A stretch of DNA of 5,232 nucleotides from assembly GCA_022360075.1 (NCBI GenBank), contig JAKSDN010000177.1:1-5232 (forward strand), written 5' to 3'. The DNA comes from Kiloniellales bacterium (GTDB lineage: Bacteria; Pseudomonadota; Alphaproteobacteria; Kiloniellales; JAKSDN01). The notes below the pieces were generated by a model. The model was not told the DNA's origin, searched no databases, and saw only the letters and a list, made by a program, of their open reading frames with translations. Numbering within the stretch: the first letter of the stretch is position 1; every line of letters starts with the position of its first letter. Shown here one piece after another: positions 4,165 through 5,232 of this stretch. A program made the position numbers and the translations under genes.

Positions 4165-4972
4165 GGGCTGAAGCCCCGCGTTCCCGGTTCGCGTTCCTGC
4201 CTGGCGGCGGGGAAACCGTCGCCACGGACGCCCCCGTGCTGTCCAGGCCCGCGATCTCCAGGATCAGCTTGCGGCGCACCGCCTCGGCGAAGCGGGCAGG
4301 GCCGTCGGCGGTGACGACGAAGCTGCCGGGTCCGCCGACGATCAGCGAGTCGAAGGCGGCCTCGAGATCGTAGTCGACGGGACGGCCGCTGCAGTCCGCG
4401 CTGCGGCAGAGAATGGCCAGGCCGTTGATCACGATGCCCTCGGCCAGCGCCGCCGCGCGGGCCTCGCCGATCGGTACGCCGCCGAAGCTGTAGGCGCTGT
4501 CGGCCGAGAAGTCGATCACGCGCCGCGTGCCCTCCAGGTCGTTGCCGAGGATCAGCGCATGGGCGGCGGCGAGCGCATTGCCGATCGCGTTGGGCCCGAA
4601 GGCGAGACGCGGCGCGGCCAGCAGGGCGCCGGCGAAAGCCGCCGCGCTTTTATCGCCATCGACGATGGTCCAGGGCACGACGACCTCCTGCGAGGTCGCG
4701 TCGCCCCACTCGACATAAGTGACGGCGATTTTCTGGTCGTAGCCGCCGGCGATCGCAGCCAGCACGTCGGGGTGCGTGATGGCGGCGGCATAGCCCTCTC
4801 GCTGAAACCGGATCTCGGCATCGTCGATCGAGCGCGAGGCGTCGGCCAGCAGCACGAGCTCGAGGTCGACCCGCTCCTGTGCAGAGGCCGGCGCGCTATA
4901 GCCGACGACGAGGAGCAGCGTGGCGAGGATGAAATTACGTGTGGATTGTCTCCTTCCACATGGAACTGGCAT
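4154..4972 (-). CDS. Secreted DUF1194 protein (von Willebrand A-like)
   Basis: A complete 272-residue protein of the DUF1194 family, normal in length. An N-region with R7, R8 and R12 and a hydrophobic core (F14-Y25) end in S-A-P-A-S-A31-Q, a good signal-peptidase I site, so the protein should be exported to the periplasm or beyond. The mature part opens V35-D-L-E-L-V-L-L-A-D44-A-S46-R-S48, the D-x-S-x-S metal-site motif of VWA folds. Family blocks follow: F56-Q-R-E-G-Y, V87-E-W89, V99-P-W-T, A129-I-G-N-A-L, R150-R-V-I-D-F-S156-A-D158, I182-N-G-L-A-I, and G213-G-P-G-S-F-V-V-T-A-D-G with A231-V-R-R-K-L near the end. The function of the family is not known to me; VWA domains usually mediate protein binding. 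AAGGG ten bases before the ATG at 4972 is a fair ribosome site. The gene converges on the flavin reductase and overlaps it by 11 bases. Confidence 0.9.
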   Translation of the reverse strand: MPVPCGRRQSTRNFILATLLLVVGYSAPASAQERVDLELVLLADASRSIDDAEIRFQREGYAAAITHPDVLAAIAGGYDQKIAVTYVEWGDATSQEVVVPWTIVDGDKSAAAFAGALLAAPRLAFGPNAIGNALAAAHALILGNDLEGTRRVIDFSADSAYSFGGVPIGEARAAALAEGIVINGLAILCRSADCSGRPVDYDLEAAFDSLIVGGPGSFVVTADGPARFAEAVRRKLILEIAGLDSTGASVATVSPPPGRNANRERGASALSR

Positions 4973-5101
4973 CGGACCGCCGCCCTTCGCTGTTAGATGG
5001 TGTAACCTTTTATGTGGCCTTGAGCATAGGTCACGGCCATGTGCGGGCTAAGCGGAAAGTGGCGCAGTAGCCCGAAGAACGAACGACAATTGGGGGGAGA
5101 C
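4973..5101. other. Divergent promoter region between DUF1194 and the M24 peptidase
   Basis: These 129 bases must hold both outward promoters, but no strong -35/-10 pair is seen. A 7-bp inverted repeat, CGGGCTA (5044-5050) with TAGCCCG (5068-5074), lies ahead of the peptidase's ribosome binding site and could form a leader hairpin with a 17-base loop. Confidence 0.4.
5092..5099 (+). promoter_or_regulatory. Ribosome binding site deciding the start at 5102
   Basis: GGGGGGAG lies here, directly before the ATG at 5102. Another ATG at 5039 is in the same frame, 21 codons upstream, but has no ribosome binding site, so 5102 is preferred. Confidence 0.55.
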
Positions 5102-5232
5102 ATGCCGAACTTGGACCGGAACGGCGGAACGGACTTCGAGCGCGCGCCGCTGCCACCACGCTTCTGCAACCTCGACCGGCTGCTGCACGCCCTGGAGGCG
5201 CGCGATCTCGACGGCATCGTGGTGACCTCGCC
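5102..5232 (+). CDS. Probable M24-family peptidase (creatinase/prolidase type), N-terminal fragment
   Basis: Forty-three complete codons before the window edge. After a polar start (MPNLDRNGGTDFERAPLPP), the segment R20-F-C-N-L-D-R-L-L-H-A-L-E-A-R34-D-L-D-G38-I-V-V-T-S has the helix-then-strand pattern that opens the creatinase/prolidase N-terminal domain. That domain typically reads R-L-x-x-L-x-x-x-L-x-x-x-x-L-D-x-x-x-V-T-S-P. In full-length members this domain precedes the metal-binding pita-bread aminopeptidase domain, which acts on Xaa-Pro peptides or on creatine-like substrates. The catalytic part lies outside the window, so the exact enzyme cannot be told. It diverges from the DUF1194 gene. 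Confidence 0.6.
   Translation, partial: MPNLDRNGGTDFERAPLPPRFCNLDRLLHALEARDLDGIVVTS

Noticed and set aside
1..5232. CRISPR array, tRNA or rRNA genes, transposase, toxin-antitoxin pair or defence genes
   Set aside because: Looked for on both strands; no regularly spaced repeats, cloverleaf sequence, conserved rRNA segment or relevant protein motifs were seen.

Overview
The window looks like a chromosomal segment from a GC-rich alphaproteobacterium, possibly a Rhodospirillales-like lineage. The reasons are the roughly 70-80% GC coding style of most genes, a DUF1194 gene (a family typical of alphaproteobacteria), and interspersed palindromic repeats of types common in that class. The taxon is inferred from style only; no marker gene is present.

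Layout from left to right. (1) 1-98, minus: the first 32 codons of a probable MFS transporter, running off the left edge. (2) 247-714, minus: a complete GNAT-family N-acetyltransferase. (3) 715-1086: a divergent intergenic region with a cluster of hairpins. It includes two inverted copies of one palindromic repeat whose stem tips differ but remain self-complementary. (4) 1087-2199, plus: a complete HisC-like PLP-dependent aminotransferase. (5) 2200-2583: a second, different inverted-repeat pair (2232-2310), then a decayed 5' fragment of a flavin-reductase gene (2368-2487) paralogous to the intact gene at 3550, then a candidate promoter. (6) 2584-3333, plus: a low-GC gene with a TTG start and a predicted signal peptide. 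Its C-terminus resembles DUF2927, and its composition suggests acquisition by transfer. (7) 3334-3549: a fairly AT-rich spacer with no convincing gene. (8) 3550-4164, plus: an intact flavin reductase-like (FMN-binding split barrel) protein. (9) 4154-4972, minus: a secreted DUF1194 (von Willebrand A-like) protein, overlapping gene 8 tail to tail by 11 bp. (10) 5102-5232, plus: the first 43 codons of a probable M24 (creatinase/prolidase-type) peptidase, running off the right edge.

The genes do not form an evident single pathway or operon. Most are separately promoted single genes with orientation changes between them. The most notable structure is at 2368-3550, where a degenerate copy of the start of the flavin-reductase gene lies on one side of a low-GC secreted-protein gene and the intact gene lies on the other. 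This could be an old tandem duplication into which foreign DNA came, or the footprint of an insertion at the 5' end of the gene. I see no CRISPR array, tRNA, rRNA, transposase or obvious defence system.
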